DNA of 64,000 bases from Halichondria panicea (Eukaryota > Porifera > Demospongiae > Suberitida > Halichondriidae): NCBI RefSeq assembly GCF_963675165.1, contig NC_087389.1, positions 2,576,001 through 2,640,000 of the forward strand. Reading direction: 5' to 3'. The translations under genes and the position numbers were made by a program. The notes under the pieces were generated by a model that saw nothing but the letters and a program-made list of their open reading frames with translations, was not told the DNA's origin and ran no database searches. Of the stretch, positions 42,401 through 54,582 are shown piece after piece (positions within the stretch are counted from its first letter, which is position 1; each line of letters starts with the position of its first letter).

Positions 42401-44258
42401 AGCTCGAGCAGTGATAACAGACCCCTCTGGGGACTTCACCTTGACGTAGCATGTCATGAGAAGGGCGTTTGCTCGAATCTTCATAACAGTATTAGATGAG
42501 ACTGAAGGAGAATCAGTTTTCTCCACATGAAGTAAGGTGTGTGATGAGGTTTTTGACAAACGTGGCATTTGTGTAACGATTTGCAGTTCTTCACAAAGTG
42601 TCCTGATCGCATACAATTCATACACAAACAATTTGAATTCAAAATTACTCTTTTCTCATCGTGGGTCATGGACTTGAACTTTGTGCAAAGATACAAGGGG
42701 TGTTTCTCTTTGCAAACTACACAGTCGTTGTTGAGACTTGCGGCAACGTGCCTTGGAGGGTTAGCGTATTTCCTGGTATATGGCTCACTCCTAGGAGTTT
42801 TCTTCACGAAGTCTGAGGAGCTCTCTGACGCTTGTGCACGTAGATTGATAAATGCCAACAAGTCTTTGTACGGTGGTACATCAGTGGATTCTTGACTATG
42901 ACGCTGCCATTCGAACATGGTTTGGCCATCAAGTTTTAGCTCAATCATAGAAGTGATGAATGCTGGGTCAGGCTCATGTCCAAGTGCCTTTAGTGCTCTC
43001 AAGTGTTGCTGAGCAGTATCATGGAGTCGACGAAGCTCTTTACCATTGCCATCCTTGAGTGAGGGGATCTCAACAATCTTTCGTACGTGTGCTTGATGGA
43101 TAAGTCTAGGTCTGTCCTTTAGACAAGTTCCTCGTATTGTTCTCCCATTTCCATTCTTGAGAGCATCTCTCAAATATGCAAGCTTCTCGGCTGTAGCTAG
43201 GTCAAAACGGGAATGGATGGAGATATCAAACTGTTCCCAAAACGTTGTCCTACTACCATCAAACGTGGGACGTTGGTAGTTTCACCGGTTTCGAAGTATC
43301 TATAAGTGGTGGAGGTGTAGCTGAGTCTACAGATCTACAGATCTGAGCAGCTATAGAGAGAGAGTGAGAGAGTGAAGTCTGATGAACGTCAGACAATTCT
43401 TTCTTCAAGTCTTGTAAGTGTTGTTGAAGGCCAGTATCAAGTGAGGAGAGATTCTCTGAGACACTAGCAAATGCTCGCTCTAGGTATTTTAAACGCTTGC
43501 AATTGAAGGTCACGTTTGCTACTTTGTCAACTCCTGGGGGTCGCCTGGCAGCAAGCTCTTCCAGTCTAGCAGTTATCTGATCGTCTAAGGTGTCCAACAT
43601 CGATTGCTGACTAGCCAGTTCTTCTTCATCTTCATCATCAATAAAGTCGATTACAGCAAAGTGGTGCACTTTAAACTCTTCACACTTAGTGTTTTAAGCT
43701 TTGCAATAAGTCGTTGTGCATGGCTAATAGTAGCAGGCAAATCAGGGGCATCTTCTAGTTCCCGCAATCGTGTGTTGATTCGGGTGATGTAGGCTCGAGT
43801 TGTGCCTCGCTTCTTCTTATGTGAGGAGAACGCCGACATTACTATGTGCGATTATGGCAACGAAATTGGTTGAGTAGAGTAGAGTAGAATTGCACGACTC
43901 GATTTCAAAGAGTTGAATTGTACGTGCGATTACGAATAAACGATTTATACATCATGATCAGTAACGTTGAGTAGAATTGCACGAATAATTCAGACAGAGA
44001 TGAGCAAGATTTCAGGATGAGTTTCCAGGATGAGTAAATGATCGATCGACGTATGAGAGAGATCCAGGATGAGTAAACGGGTTTTTACAAACGGGAGTTG
44101 AGTAAGCGAGTTTTCACAAACGAGAGAATCCGGGTTGAGTACTGATTTTGTACGTGCGATCAAGTGAACATGTGGTCAACAAGCCAACAGTCCACGTTTC
44201 CAAATAGAGAGCAGAGCAGACTGATTACGACGACAACGATCCGGTTCGAAGGACCAAA

Positions 44259-44475
44259 TGTTAGTAGGTCCTACTCTCTTGTATTAGTAAGGCTAGATAG
44301 TAAGGCTAGATAGTTAGTTTCACACTTTGCAACAACTCTTCATGATATTCACTTCAACACATTTTATCAATTGTAATTCTAATTATACGAAAACAAAATT
44401 GTAATACTGAGAATACTGACAAGTGAAATAAACGATCAGTACCATATAGAAGTTCCATCAGTGCAAGTTCCAACA
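44259..44475 (-). repeat. BEL/Pao 5' LTR and primer-binding region
   Basis: 217 bp with the same ends as the left LTR. Immediately inside it (44,240-44,258) the minus strand reads TTTGGTCCTTCGAACCGGA, a sequence type found at the primer-binding site of many BEL/Pao elements. Confidence 0.85.
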
Positions 44476-45179
44476 TATAGGGTGTTGATAGTTGATGATC
44501 AGAGCTGCTTCTCCATGCACACGCATGCGCAAGCTAGTGGCTAACACCCACTTAAAATTAATTTTATTCATCACTGTGTTGGCCTAACGCCCACTTATTA
44601 ATATAATGATATTCATCACTGTTGCGTAACAGGCGTGGATAGGCTTCAGTAGTACAGGGTTTTGCAGAGTTCTTGCAACATGAACTTTTAACCTGTCTGC
44701 ACATGCGCAGAGATCTACCTTAGTTATCTCAAGATCTCACCGCAAACTATAGCCAAGTGTGTTAGTCCACCAGCTCAGTTCATAGAAGGGCAGTAAATCA
44801 GGCAGTAAATCAAAGTGGGCAACCCCAAACAGTGGGCAACCCCAAACTCTCTTTTCTTAATTTAAACATAATAATTATAACAGTGGCCGGGGGGTGGTGG
44901 GTGAGCAACAGAGTGATGTGATGCTGCCAGAGTACTTCCAGCGTGTGGAAGCATCTGTACTAAAAGTTAAAAAGTTAATAATTAATTAGCTATAAGAGTG
45001 ATCTTGTGTATGAGCACGAGTTACATGGGCAGGAGTTTTACATGGGCAGGAGTTAAAGTTATTTGCAGCAGTCGTCCAGCCTGGTGCATGTATTAAACCA
45101 GTGGTGCCAGCTCTAGCTCGTGGATGTTGTTAAGAATGTAGCAGAGGTCACTCATAGGAAAAACCGACTCTAAAAAGAG
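44476..45179. other. Spacer with dispersed repeats
   Basis: No gene was seen. It has two related CGCCCACTTA...ATTCATCACTG stretches (44,546-44,630). A segment around 44,655-44,720 containing TTGCAGAGTTCTTGCAACAT recurs inverted at 56,868-56,935. Small tandem duplications occur at 44,800-44,846 and 45,027-45,056. Confidence 0.5.
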
Positions 45180-45731
45180 ATGTCAAGGGCTTCTCAGCCC
45201 AAGACTTTGAGTAGTCCAGCCATCTGTTTAGTATGTGACAAACTAATCAAGGACAACACCAGGGGGCAAGAATCAGCCTACTGCGAAGGGGATGGCTCCA
45301 CAGAGTTTGCTTGGGCGTTACCAAGAAGGCAATGACTGAGTCACCCCAGCCGTTCTACTGCCTCTACTGTACCAGATGTAGATTACAAATTAGGGAAAGT
45401 GGCCCTCAACCACCCTCCTCCTCTAGGCGAGATGTTAACAGTTTGGAACCTAACAGTTATAACCGACGCCAACCAACGGATGAAACTCCCCCATCGTCTG
45501 AAAGGGTACAATGTCGTTGTGTTTGGAATAAAGGAAAACCCCAAAGGTACCCCACGTCACGACCGAATTGCAAAAGACTCTGAAGATGTAGAATCACTTC
45601 TCCACGATCTCCACCCAGACGTTCAAAAGCAATTAATAAGAGACTGCAAATTCTGCAGAAGAAAAGGTAAAACCCAGACCGATTCTGGTGAAACTAGTGC
45701 GTACTTGCGACGTCTCAAATGTCCTCAATAA
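45180..45731 (+). pseudogene. LINE ORF1 with cysteine-rich N-terminus
   Basis: The start reads MSRASQPKTLSSPAICLVCD, a C-x2-C pair with a later cysteine like the PHD-type finger found in ORF1 of some CR1-group LINEs. It is followed, after an in-frame TGA-type stop near 45,350 and a frame change, by NVVVFGIKENPKGTPRHDRI and CKFCRRKGKTQTDSG. ORF1 proteins of this group bind RNA and assist target-primed reverse transcription (family knowledge). The interruptions show that it is inactive. Confidence 0.55.
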
Positions 45732-47903
45732 TCGGAGAAAGCTCGTGAGGAAAGATCTCCTGAAGAAAAGATGGGAGCTCTCGACCTCAGGTTTCAACAA
45801 AATTAACATCAAAATAAAGAAAAACTCGCTCTACACTAACAACAAGAAGCACGGCACGATTGTCGCTGGCGTCTACTCCGAATACGAGAGGGTCTCCCCC
45901 CCTCCTCCGGACTCCCCATCTCCTCCGGACCCCCTCTTCCTCCGATCAGTGTTGGTCATTGACTGCCACAAACAACTGTCTCTGGATGTGCTCGTAGCCA
46001 AACTTAACACATTCCAATCTTACATAGAAACCAAATCTTTCGATTTAGTATGCATAACTGAAACATGGCTGTACCAGATGATTAAAGACGCCCAAATTTT
46101 GTCTCCAAACTACACATCTACAGAAGGGATCGTATCTCCCGTGGTGGTGGGGTTCACATACCTTCACAAGAAATTCCTACATTTTCGATTACATCTGTGG
46201 AAATGGTCACAGTTAAGATTTTTGCCCAACCAATATTTTATATCTGCTGTGTATATATTCGTGAGGAATCTTATCAACAACAACTAATTATGGAATTGAG
46301 AAACCTCCCATCAGACTATGATTTAATAATTACTGGTGATTTCAATGCCCCAGACATCTGCTGGCCCTCACTTTCTGCCCATCAGTCATTCTCCAAAGAT
46401 ATCTGTAACATTTTCTTCTCTTTAAATCTCGTACAACTAATCAATTCACCAACACATGTGTGTGGCAACACACTTGACATAGTGGCCACAAACACTCCGG
46501 ATAGGCTGAGGAATGTCATAGTGGACGATAAGAACAAGTTTTGTTGCTCTGACCACCACTTCATCTCTTTTGGCATTGCTATCAGACATTCTCAAGCTAG
46601 ACCAGTGGAACCAAGAAAGATCAAACTGTATTCAAGGGCCACTCACATAACTAATTACCTATCAATGCATGCTTGCCCAGCACAAATTGACCCTTTTTGG
46701 AGTTTGATGTCAAGCGCCTTATCTTCTGCTTGCCAGCTCTACGTGCCATCTATCACAATATCACGAAAGAATCTCCCAAAGTTGGTGAAGCTAGGCATCT
46801 CCTTAAACAAATCCATACCATAAAACGCTCTGTTAAACGGAAGTGCACGGTGGCTAAGCAAAGAAAGCTTAACCGTCTGGAAGAAGAACTTACTAACAAA
46901 CTAATCTGGGTAGGTGTCGCTATGAAGAAAAACTTATCCAGAACTTTCCTCCTCCCCCAAAAAACTGTTTCGTCACCTAAGATCTCTGAGTGCATCCAAA
47001 CACAGCTCCAGTCAGTTAATTGTCAACTCCGTCCCTGTCACTGACCCCCTTGCACTCCACTTTCTCTAAGAATAATTACCAACTCCCTCACACCTCATCT
47101 CTCCCGGCACCGGCACACCAGCTAAGTAACCTCACAATAATGCCTGAGGAGACATACAAATGTCTATTAGAACTTGATCCAAGCAAAGGCGACAATATTA
47201 GTGCCCAAGTACTCAAAAACTGTGCCAACTCACTCACAGATGCACTCACGGAACTCTTCAACCTCAGTATCAAGAATGGCCACTTTCCGCAAAATTGGAA
47301 AATCCACAAAATTCGTCCTATCCCCAAAAAGGGCTCCCTCACAGAGCAATCTCTCTTCTCAGCATTACGTCAAAAATCCTAGAGAAAATCATCTATAACA
47401 ACATCATTGACTTTGTTCGTGACAAGCTAAATGTTCACCAATTCGGCTTCCTCAAACATCGCTCATGCCTCAGCCAGCTCTACTCAAACATTGTCAACTC
47501 AATGGACAGCAAAATCCCAACAGATGTGGTGTACCTGGACTCGTCGCAGGCATTTGATACTGTGTCGCACAATAAGCTGCTCTACAAACTCTGGATGCTA
47601 GGCATAACTGGCCCTTTGTGGCAGTGGTTTAAAAGTTACCTTGAGAACAGACAACACTATGTAGAAGTTGAAGGCAAGCACTCTACTTTACTTCCTGTGC
47701 TATCTGGAGTTCCACAGGGGAGCATACTAGGCCCCCTTCTGTTTCTGGTATATATTAATGATCTTCCGGAAATTGTTCCCTCCTCACAAGTGTTCCTGTT
47801 CGCAGACGATACCAAGCTTCTCCAAACTCTCACCTCCGAAGGAAACTGTACCCACCTTCAATCTGATTTACTGGAAGTCTCAAATTGGTGTAAGAGATTG
47901 TAA
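45688..47903 (+). pseudogene. LINE ORF2 N-terminal part: APE endonuclease and RT core
   Basis: The endonuclease part shows FDLVCITETWL (motif with catalytic Glu) near 46,040, LIITGDFNAPDICWPS near 46,330 and CSDHHFISF near 46,550. The RT part shows LDPSKGDNISAQVLKN, PIPKKGS, VYLDSSQAFDTVSHNKLL, GVPQGSILGPLLFLVYINDL and LFADDTKLL (the YADD-box equivalent FADD). Frame changes occur around 46,260-46,290, 46,790, 47,000-47,100 and 47,370. The coding sequence is cut at 47,898 by the Gypsy insertion. Confidence 0.75.
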
Positions 47904-48231
47904 TGACTTTGCTAGTTAGTTATTCACTTAGTCATTTCCTGTTCTTATTATTTCCTGTGTTGTAATGCTTACTGTTTAATTGTGCATGCGCATGAGTTCT
48001 TCTTACTAGTTAACACTTCTTTTGTGTAGTCTGTCTTATTGCTTTGTGCTCTAGCCCGGCGGCTTGCTCCTAGCGGCGCCCTTTGTGTATGGGAGCCTCT
48101 GCTCCACTGTCTTTGTTGTCCTAGTATTTAATTTACCCTCTATGTTTTGTGCATACTGTCAGTTGATCTATGGTTGAATGTTAAATCTTAATCTTGAACT
48201 GTCGCACGCTGCTCGGTGCACGAACTCAACA
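47899..48231 (+). repeat. Gypsy 5' LTR
   Basis: 333 bp, collinear with 51,944-52,281 and differing from it by small changes and short indels, so the insertion is older than the Copia insertion. Confidence 0.85.
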
Positions 48232-51200
48232 ATTGGCGACGAGGATAAAAACAGGCTCCCTAACCTACCTCTCGAAGAATGGTAGCTTCTCTAGGACACA
48301 TTGGCTCTTTTAACTCCACCGTCGAGGACTGGACTGATCGCATAGGGCACTATTTCCTAGCTAATGGAATTACAGATGCTACAAAGAAACGCTCCATTCT
48401 GCTCACTGCCTGTGGGCCTACAACTCATCAGGGATCTTCTCTGTCCTTTGTGGGTGTTCACCGTGGTGTACTTCCGACTAGTTTCAGTTAGGGGGACCTG
48501 TAGGTATGCGTTCTCCAGATCCAGCTTTGTGAAGGTCTTTCCACCCGCGAGAGATGCAAAAATGTCTTCGATTCGAGGGAGTGGGTAAGGGTCAGTCTTT
48601 GCTACCGCGTTCACCGTCAGCTTGTAGTCGCCACATATCCTTATCTTCCCAGGTACAATTGGGGCAGCCCATTCAGAAAAGGTAACAGGTTTTATTACAC
48701 CTTGGTTTTGAAGTCGTGTGAGTTCCTCTTCCACCTTAGTGCGCAGAGAGTAGGGAACAGGTCGGGCTCTGAAGAACCTTGGTTGCTTCGAGGAGTCAAC
48801 ATGCAGCGAGCCAGCAATCTCGCCGAGTTCCCCATTGAATACAGCAGGGTAGCGATCCTGTACTGACTGCTGAGGCGTGACCTGCCGTAGTAGGTGGATA
48901 CTTTGCCAGTCCACCTTGATTTTCTCTAGCCATTCACGTCTTAGGAGGGTAGGGCCAGTACCAGGTACCACTAACAGTGAGAGACTGTGGTTCTGCTGTT
49001 GAAAGGAGACACAAAGGAGACATGCAGGGTTATCTGTCCTAACACAGAAATACGCTCACCCGTGTAGGTTGAGAGTCGCGCCGTGGAGGGTTGAAGAGGG
49101 GGGCGGCCATCAGTTGGCCAGAGTGTCTGGTACGTACTCTCAGACATCACCGAGAGAGTGGCCCCCGTGTCTAACTCTATAACTGTTTCAACATTGTCTA
49201 GTGTTATTGTTACCTCCATAGGCTTGGTCCGAGGAAGAGGCAGGGTTCCTCCTCAGTCTGAAGTGTGAGCTTGTATCTGGTGATTCTGGGAGGCACTTCC
49301 CTTCTTTTCTGTCTGGTCACGGGCCTTCTTCCTGCAAACTGAGGAGGTGAAATCTTTAAATTTGCACGTTGTAGGGGAGTGGGCAGCACCACAACGAGAG
49401 CAAGATTGAGTGGGCGGCTGGTTCATAGGAGTTCGAGTGGGCGGCTTCGTCGAAAAAGTTTTTGTGCGCCGTTTTTGTTTACCATACATCTTGTGTAGTG
49501 AGTGGCCTCCAGCCAGATCCTTAGTGCCGCTGTTTCGTCAGCCTTGGCAATCTTGAAGTTAGTGCAGCATTGGAAAGGAGTTTAAATTGCAGGCGTCAGT
49601 GCCGGTCTCGCAGCATGTCGTCACCAAAGTTGCAGTGGTGAGCGAGTTTCCTCAGTTGAGCCACAACTCAGTTGAGCCACAAAATCCCCAATGCTTTCCG
49701 TGGAGTGCTGCTTCCTCGTGAAAAAATTATACCATTGCAGGATTATCGAAGGGGCGGGGTCTTGATGTTGTTTATCGAACGACTTCTGTACCAGCGTCTA
49801 CCTTTCGGCATTGCCTCAGCTCCTGGGATTTTCCAGCGCACTATGGAAACCATTCTACAGGACCTCCCTCACGTATGTGTGTATCTTGATGATATCCTTG
49901 TTACAGATCCAAGTGAGCAAGAGCACCTCACTACCCTCGAGGAAGTCTTTCGCCGCCTAGACAAGGCGGGAGTCCGGCTCAAGCGAAAGAAGTGCGAATT
50001 TATGCTGCCCTCGATTGAGTACCGCATCTCTGCTGAAGGGTTGCAACCGACTGACAGCAAGATCAAGGCTCTCAAGAATGCCCCAGTTCCAATCAACGTC
50101 TCTCAGCTCAAGTCATTCCTCGGGTTACTAAATTACTATGGTAAATTTGTACCTAACCTCTGAACTGTTCTTGCCCCCCTCCACAGTCTACTTCATAAGC
50201 GTACTGCCTGGACGTGGGACTCAACGCATCAGTCGGCATTCGATTACGTCAAGGACCTCCTGACCTCTGACACTGTACTCACCCACTATGACCAGACGAA
50301 GCCCCTGATACTCGCCTGCGATGCCTCTCCATATGGCATTGGCGCAGTACTCTCTCACACATTCGAAGACGGCTCCGAACGCCCAATTGCCTTTGCCTCT
50401 CGCACCTTAGGACCAGCTGAGAAACGTTACTCACAATTGGACAAGGAGGGTTTGGCAATTATCTTTGGTGTAAAACGGTTCCATCAATATCTGGCGGGCA
50501 GGCATTTCACAATTCCTATTTCAGGAAACCAATGGTATCCCTACCCTGGCCTCGGCACGGATTCAGCGATAGGCACTCACACTTGGTGCATATGACTATG
50601 CCATCCGGTACAAACCTGGCACAGCTCATGCAAACGCCGACGTCCTCAGCAGACTACCCCTACCAGATTCATCCCCTACCAAAGAAACCCCTGGTGAGAT
50701 CACACTCTCAATTAATATGCTGCAATCCCTCCCAGTGTTGGCCAAAGATGTTCGCTCATGGACTACTCGCGATCCGACTCTCTCCAAGGTTCAAACCATG
50801 CTATCCTCAGGCTGGAAGGAGTGCACAGACCCCGCTCTCAAACCCTTCATACAGAGACGAGACGGCTCGACGATGGGTGTATTCTCTGGGGCTCTCGGGT
50901 CGTCGTTCCACAACAAGGAAGGGAAACCGTACTGGAAGAACTACACGAAGGACACCCTGGTATTGCCCGGATGAAAGCTCTGGCTCGTTCTTTCGTTTGG
51001 TGGCCTGGTATCGACAAAGAACTTGAACTGAAAGTGAAACAGTGCGAATCTTAACCAGCACCTCCCAGCAACAGCCCCGATACAACCCTGGGAATTTCCC
51101 AGGACACCATGGTCACGACTCCACATTGACTATGCTTGCCCGATCGATGGACATATGTTTTTGGTGGTAGTCGATGCATACTCCAAGTGGCTGGATGTCC

Positions 51201-51943
51201 GAATCGCTAAGCAAGCAACTCCCGAACCACCATTTCCATTCTCAGATCTACTCACGGCATCCCTGAACTGATTGTATCCGATAATGGAACACAGTTCCAG
51301 GCCTTCACTCAGTCAAATGGCATCAGACACAACACGTCTGCACCCTATAATCCCGCAACCAACGGACAAGCTGTCCAAACGTTCAAGCAATATCTCCGAA
51401 AAGCCACAGAAGGTTCCCTGGAAGACAGGTTATCTCAATTCCTGTTTAGGTATCGCATAACGCCTCACAGTACCACTGGCTCAGCACCGGCACAGCTACT
51501 GATGGGACGCCTACCCCGATCACGGCTGGACCTATTCAGACCGAATCTGCACAACAAGGTCCAACAGCAAGAACGTCAGAAGGATAACAGAGCACTGACT
51601 CGCTCTTTTGCCATCGACGATGCTGTATTAGTGGCTGATCTCCCCGCTCGAGATACCTGGCTGCCTGGTATCATAACCAAGATTCTCGGTTCACGCAGCT
51701 ACGAGATACGTTTAACGGACAACAGAACTATTCGTCGACACATTGACCATATCCGAACGAACTCTATCCCCAGGTCAAGGGACACGGAAGAACTCCCAAC
51801 CGATTGGGTACCAAATCCCGTGGTGGACGCACCTACACTGCCATCTCCATCACTTCCGGAGAATCCACCAACTGATCCTCCTCCTCGACGTTCTGGTTGC
51901 ACCTCCCGTCCTCCTGACCGACTGGTTGACCAGTACGCTTGAC

Positions 51944-52281
51944 TGTTAGGTATGTTTAATCTAGAAGGCTTTGCTAGTTAGTTATTCACTTAGTCATTTC
52001 CTGTTCTTATTATTTCCTGTGTTGTAATGTTTACTGTTTAATTGTACATGCGCATGAGTTCTTATTACTAGTTAACACTTCTTTTGTGTAGTCTATCTTA
52101 TTGCTTTGTGCTCTAGCCCGGCGGCCTGCTCCTAGCGGCGCCCTTTGTGTATGGGAGCCTCTGCTCCACTGTCTTTGTTGTCCTAGTATTTACCCTCTAT
52201 GTTTTGTGCATACTGTCAGTTGATCTATGGTTGAATGTTAAATCTTAATCTTGAACTGCCGCACGGTGCACAAACTCAACA
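51944..52281 (+). repeat. Gypsy 3' LTR
   Basis: 338 bp, begins TGTTAGG and ends CTCAACA. It is followed by the GAGAT duplication and the resumed LINE coding sequence. Confidence 0.85.
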
Positions 52282-52286
52282 GAGAT

Positions 52287-52980
52287 GGAACCTAAGCATG
52301 AATAATAGTAAGTGCAAAGTCATGCGCTTTAATCAGCCTGTACTGGAGGAGACCAACAGATACGTCATAGATGGAACCCTTATAGACTTTACGGACAACT
52401 ACAAGGATCTTGGAATACTAGTATCGAGCACACTAGATTGGTCTAATCACTATTCACTCATCTGCTCTAAACCTCATTAGAAGGACTGTCAATAGCAACA
52501 CCCCCAACAAAAAGAACCTATATATCACACTAGTCCGCTCTCACCTGTCGTACTACTATGGAGACCTCTACACTTTAAGAACGTAACCAAGCTGGAACAA
52601 GTGCAAAGAAGAGCAACTAAATATATTCTCTGAGACTACTCCTCCAGTTACAAACAGAGGCTTATAACTCTAGGCATGCTACCCCTAATGTACTGGCTGG
52701 AGGTGAGGGATATCATGTTCCTAGTCAAACACCTAAAGCAGCCCCAAGATAATTTCAACATACGCGGCTTTGTCACTTCATCAACCAGGCTCGGTAGCAA
52801 CCTAAAACTCACACAATTTCACCAGATTGAACAAAACACGACACTATTACTTCAATAGAGTAGTACGCCTTTGGAATGCAATGCCAAGCCTGGATCTGGA
52901 AATACCGTACAGGAGAATAGAGAGACTCCTCTTCAATTTCTTCTGGGATTTTCAATACAAATTTTGACCCAGTCAATCTA
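52287..52980 (+). pseudogene. LINE ORF2 C-terminal part
   Basis: Continuation after the Gypsy insertion: NNSKCKVMRFNQPV, NYKDLGILVSSTLDWSNHY, then LVRSHLSYYYGDLYT and MLPLMYWLEVRDIMFLVKHL. These are the conserved RT thumb and C-terminal strings of CR1/L2/Jockey-like elements. Several frame changes are present. The last protein-like stretch ends near 52,975. Confidence 0.7.
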
Positions 52981-53180
52981 TGTACTTATCATGTGATTTG
53001 CCCTTGCTCCAATTGTATTATTTAATTTAATTAAAAATCCTTATTTGTAGTATAGTATGTACTCCAGCTAGACTTTTAAGAAGTCAAAGACTGGCAGTGT
53101 GCTCTATTCCTTACTAGTATACTCAGTTCTTTATTCATTTTTGTTCAGCACTACTGAAAAGTTAATAATAATAATAAAAA

Positions 53181-54537
53181 GGTTAGCCGAGGTCAAAGTT
53201 CGCGAATTGACTCAATACTCTCATGAATTAGCCGCCCTTCCAGGATAGTGCAGTGGTAGCCTCGATTCAAGGCCGTATTAATTTTTAGTGCAGTTGTACC
53301 TATAGTATACCATAGACTATGGTTGTACTGAGCTAATGATGAGCCACTTAGCCTGAGCTAAAGAAGAAGTTCCTTAATTATAATAAGAAACTTTTTCTTT
53401 AGCTCAGGTAGAGTCCTGAAGGATAATTATTGTCCCTTCAGGACTCTGCAAATAACTGCTATGCTATGTGTGCATGTATCAGTGCTGAATCATTTCTTGA
53501 CATACAAGTAGCTGCAACGCAACACCTTGTTCTCATGAAGGCAAATTTGTAATTATAACAGAGATAATTTATAACATTAATGATAAACATGCAGGGTGTG
53601 GTGATAGAAACAGTGAACTGTCGATGAGGGGGTTTAATTAATGTCCGACGGGATCCACTGACTCCACCATCAGTTTCTGTAATAAAAAGTTACAACTAAC
53701 ATTAAATTGTTCTGACATAAAAATTATTACAAAGATAACAAAGATACGCACAAGTTCTACCACCATATCTCATCAAGTATTTATAACTAAAACAAATCAA
53801 GAGTGCGTTAACAACATTAAAATAGGTGAATAAGCCCTCACCTCAATTGAGCCAAGGGTATGTACGTGCCTCTGCATCTGATTTGAAAGAAGACAATCCT
53901 GTCAACAATACCGTAATTGATGTAATTACAGCGCCAGAAAAAATTAATTCCACTTCTGAGTGGCGCATCTTTACAACACAAAAAATTGCGTTCAGCCCAA
54001 GCTGGCGCCTAAATTATGGTGGCGTTTATGTTCAACAGCTAGTATAGAGAAAATGGGCGTGGTCTAGCTCAGTTTCACTTGCTAGCTGCACCGTTACGCT
54101 CGTGAACAACATTCATTGACTGTAGCTATGGGTTAGACAACTGTTTAGAAGTGAAGGACGTCAAAGATGCAGGATGATTGTCTTGATGTCTCAAAACAAA
54201 CCTTTTTATAAGCGCCAGAAAGAAATAATTCCAGCAATGGTTGGCGCTTTTTTAGGTCCTAAAAAATTATGCTGATGCTGACGTGGCGCTTAAATTATGG
54301 TGGCGCTGTAATTACATCAATTACGGTATTAAGTGGATACCTACGTAAGCATGGCTACAATACTCCTAGCCTCCTCATAGGCCTTGAGAAAAGTGCATGC
54401 AGCCTGGGATCGAGGCTACAATACCTCTAGGTACTAGAGAATCATAAATACTCAATAACTGCTCAGCTTCTTGGCAGAAAAATGATAACACCACGCCCAT
54501 CTTTAATGAAATTTGTAAACTCTGACCTCGGCTAACC
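53181..54537. mobile_element. Probable non-autonomous DNA transposon
   Basis: GGTTAGCCGAGGTCAAAGTT at the left end mirrors AACTCTGACCTCGGCTAACC at the right end (one mismatch in 20). The left end abuts the LINE tail. It has no coding region; no target duplication was seen. Palindromes at 53,349-53,405 and 53,407-53,450 lie inside, as does the MITE at 53,911-54,326. Confidence 0.5.
53911..54326. mobile_element. MITE with TA target duplication
   Basis: Perfect inverted ends, CCGTAATTGATGTAATTACA continuing GCGCCA, with TA on both sides (53,909-53,910 and 54,327-54,328). The interior holds two related GCGCCAGAAA...TTGGCGC sub-repeats. No transposase. The type fits mariner/Tc1 mobilisation. It lies inside the 53,181-54,537 element. 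Confidence 0.8.
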
Positions 54538-54582
54538 TTCTGTCTTTAATGGCCAGTTTACAGAGGAGGTACGACATAGGTT

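Larger units (their letters stand above)
37628..44475 (-). mobile_element. BEL/Pao LTR retrotransposon (fossil)
   Basis: LTRs lie at 44,259-44,475 (5') and 37,628-37,797 (3', shorter). Leftward parts in order: gag with DUF1759-type region and cysteine clusters (CLCMNCMRSGHFVKNC, CHVC) at 42,481-43,839; protease (ALLDSASSASFVTERLA) near 42,400; RT at 41,050-42,067; RNase H (AWTDSTIVLNWMSG) near 40,570; integrase with zinc region 39,784-40,263, core 39,477-39,764 (VGLDYAGPIYVK) and C-terminal part at 37,816-38,361. TATAGGG flanks both ends. It is broken, with many breaks and clearly older than the Copia copy, and was hit by a DNA transposon at 38,387-39,469. Confidence 0.88.
47899..52281 (+). 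mobile_element. Ty3/Gypsy LTR retrotransposon (fossil)
   Basis: LTRs of 333 and 338 bp end in CTCAACA; GAGAT duplications lie at 47,894-47,898 and 52,282-52,286. The parts recognised are a CX2C-type gag finger (CSRCGAAHSPTTC), an aspartic protease (ELDTGATLSVMS), RT (KLDLENAYLQVPL; CVYLDDILV), RNase H (LACDASPYGIGAVL) and an integrase with a long C-terminal region ending at 51,942 (FLFRYRITPHSTTGSAPAQL). TTGGCGACGAGGA next to the left LTR is a likely primer-binding site. The interior is rearranged, with some parts in the opposite orientation, and broken with several breaks. It inserted into the LINE, so it is younger than that copy. Confidence 0.88.
45180..53180 (+). mobile_element. LINE (CR1/L2/Jockey-like), split by a Gypsy element
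   Basis: ORF1 region and ORF2 region in plus orientation, with a 3' tail of AATAATAATAA-type repeats at 53,163-53,180. A Ty3/Gypsy element (47,899-52,281, duplication GAGAT) lies between the RT catalytic core and the RT thumb region. Several frame interruptions make it dead. Its 5' end was not located exactly; 45,180 is the first ORF1 ATG. Confidence 0.82.
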
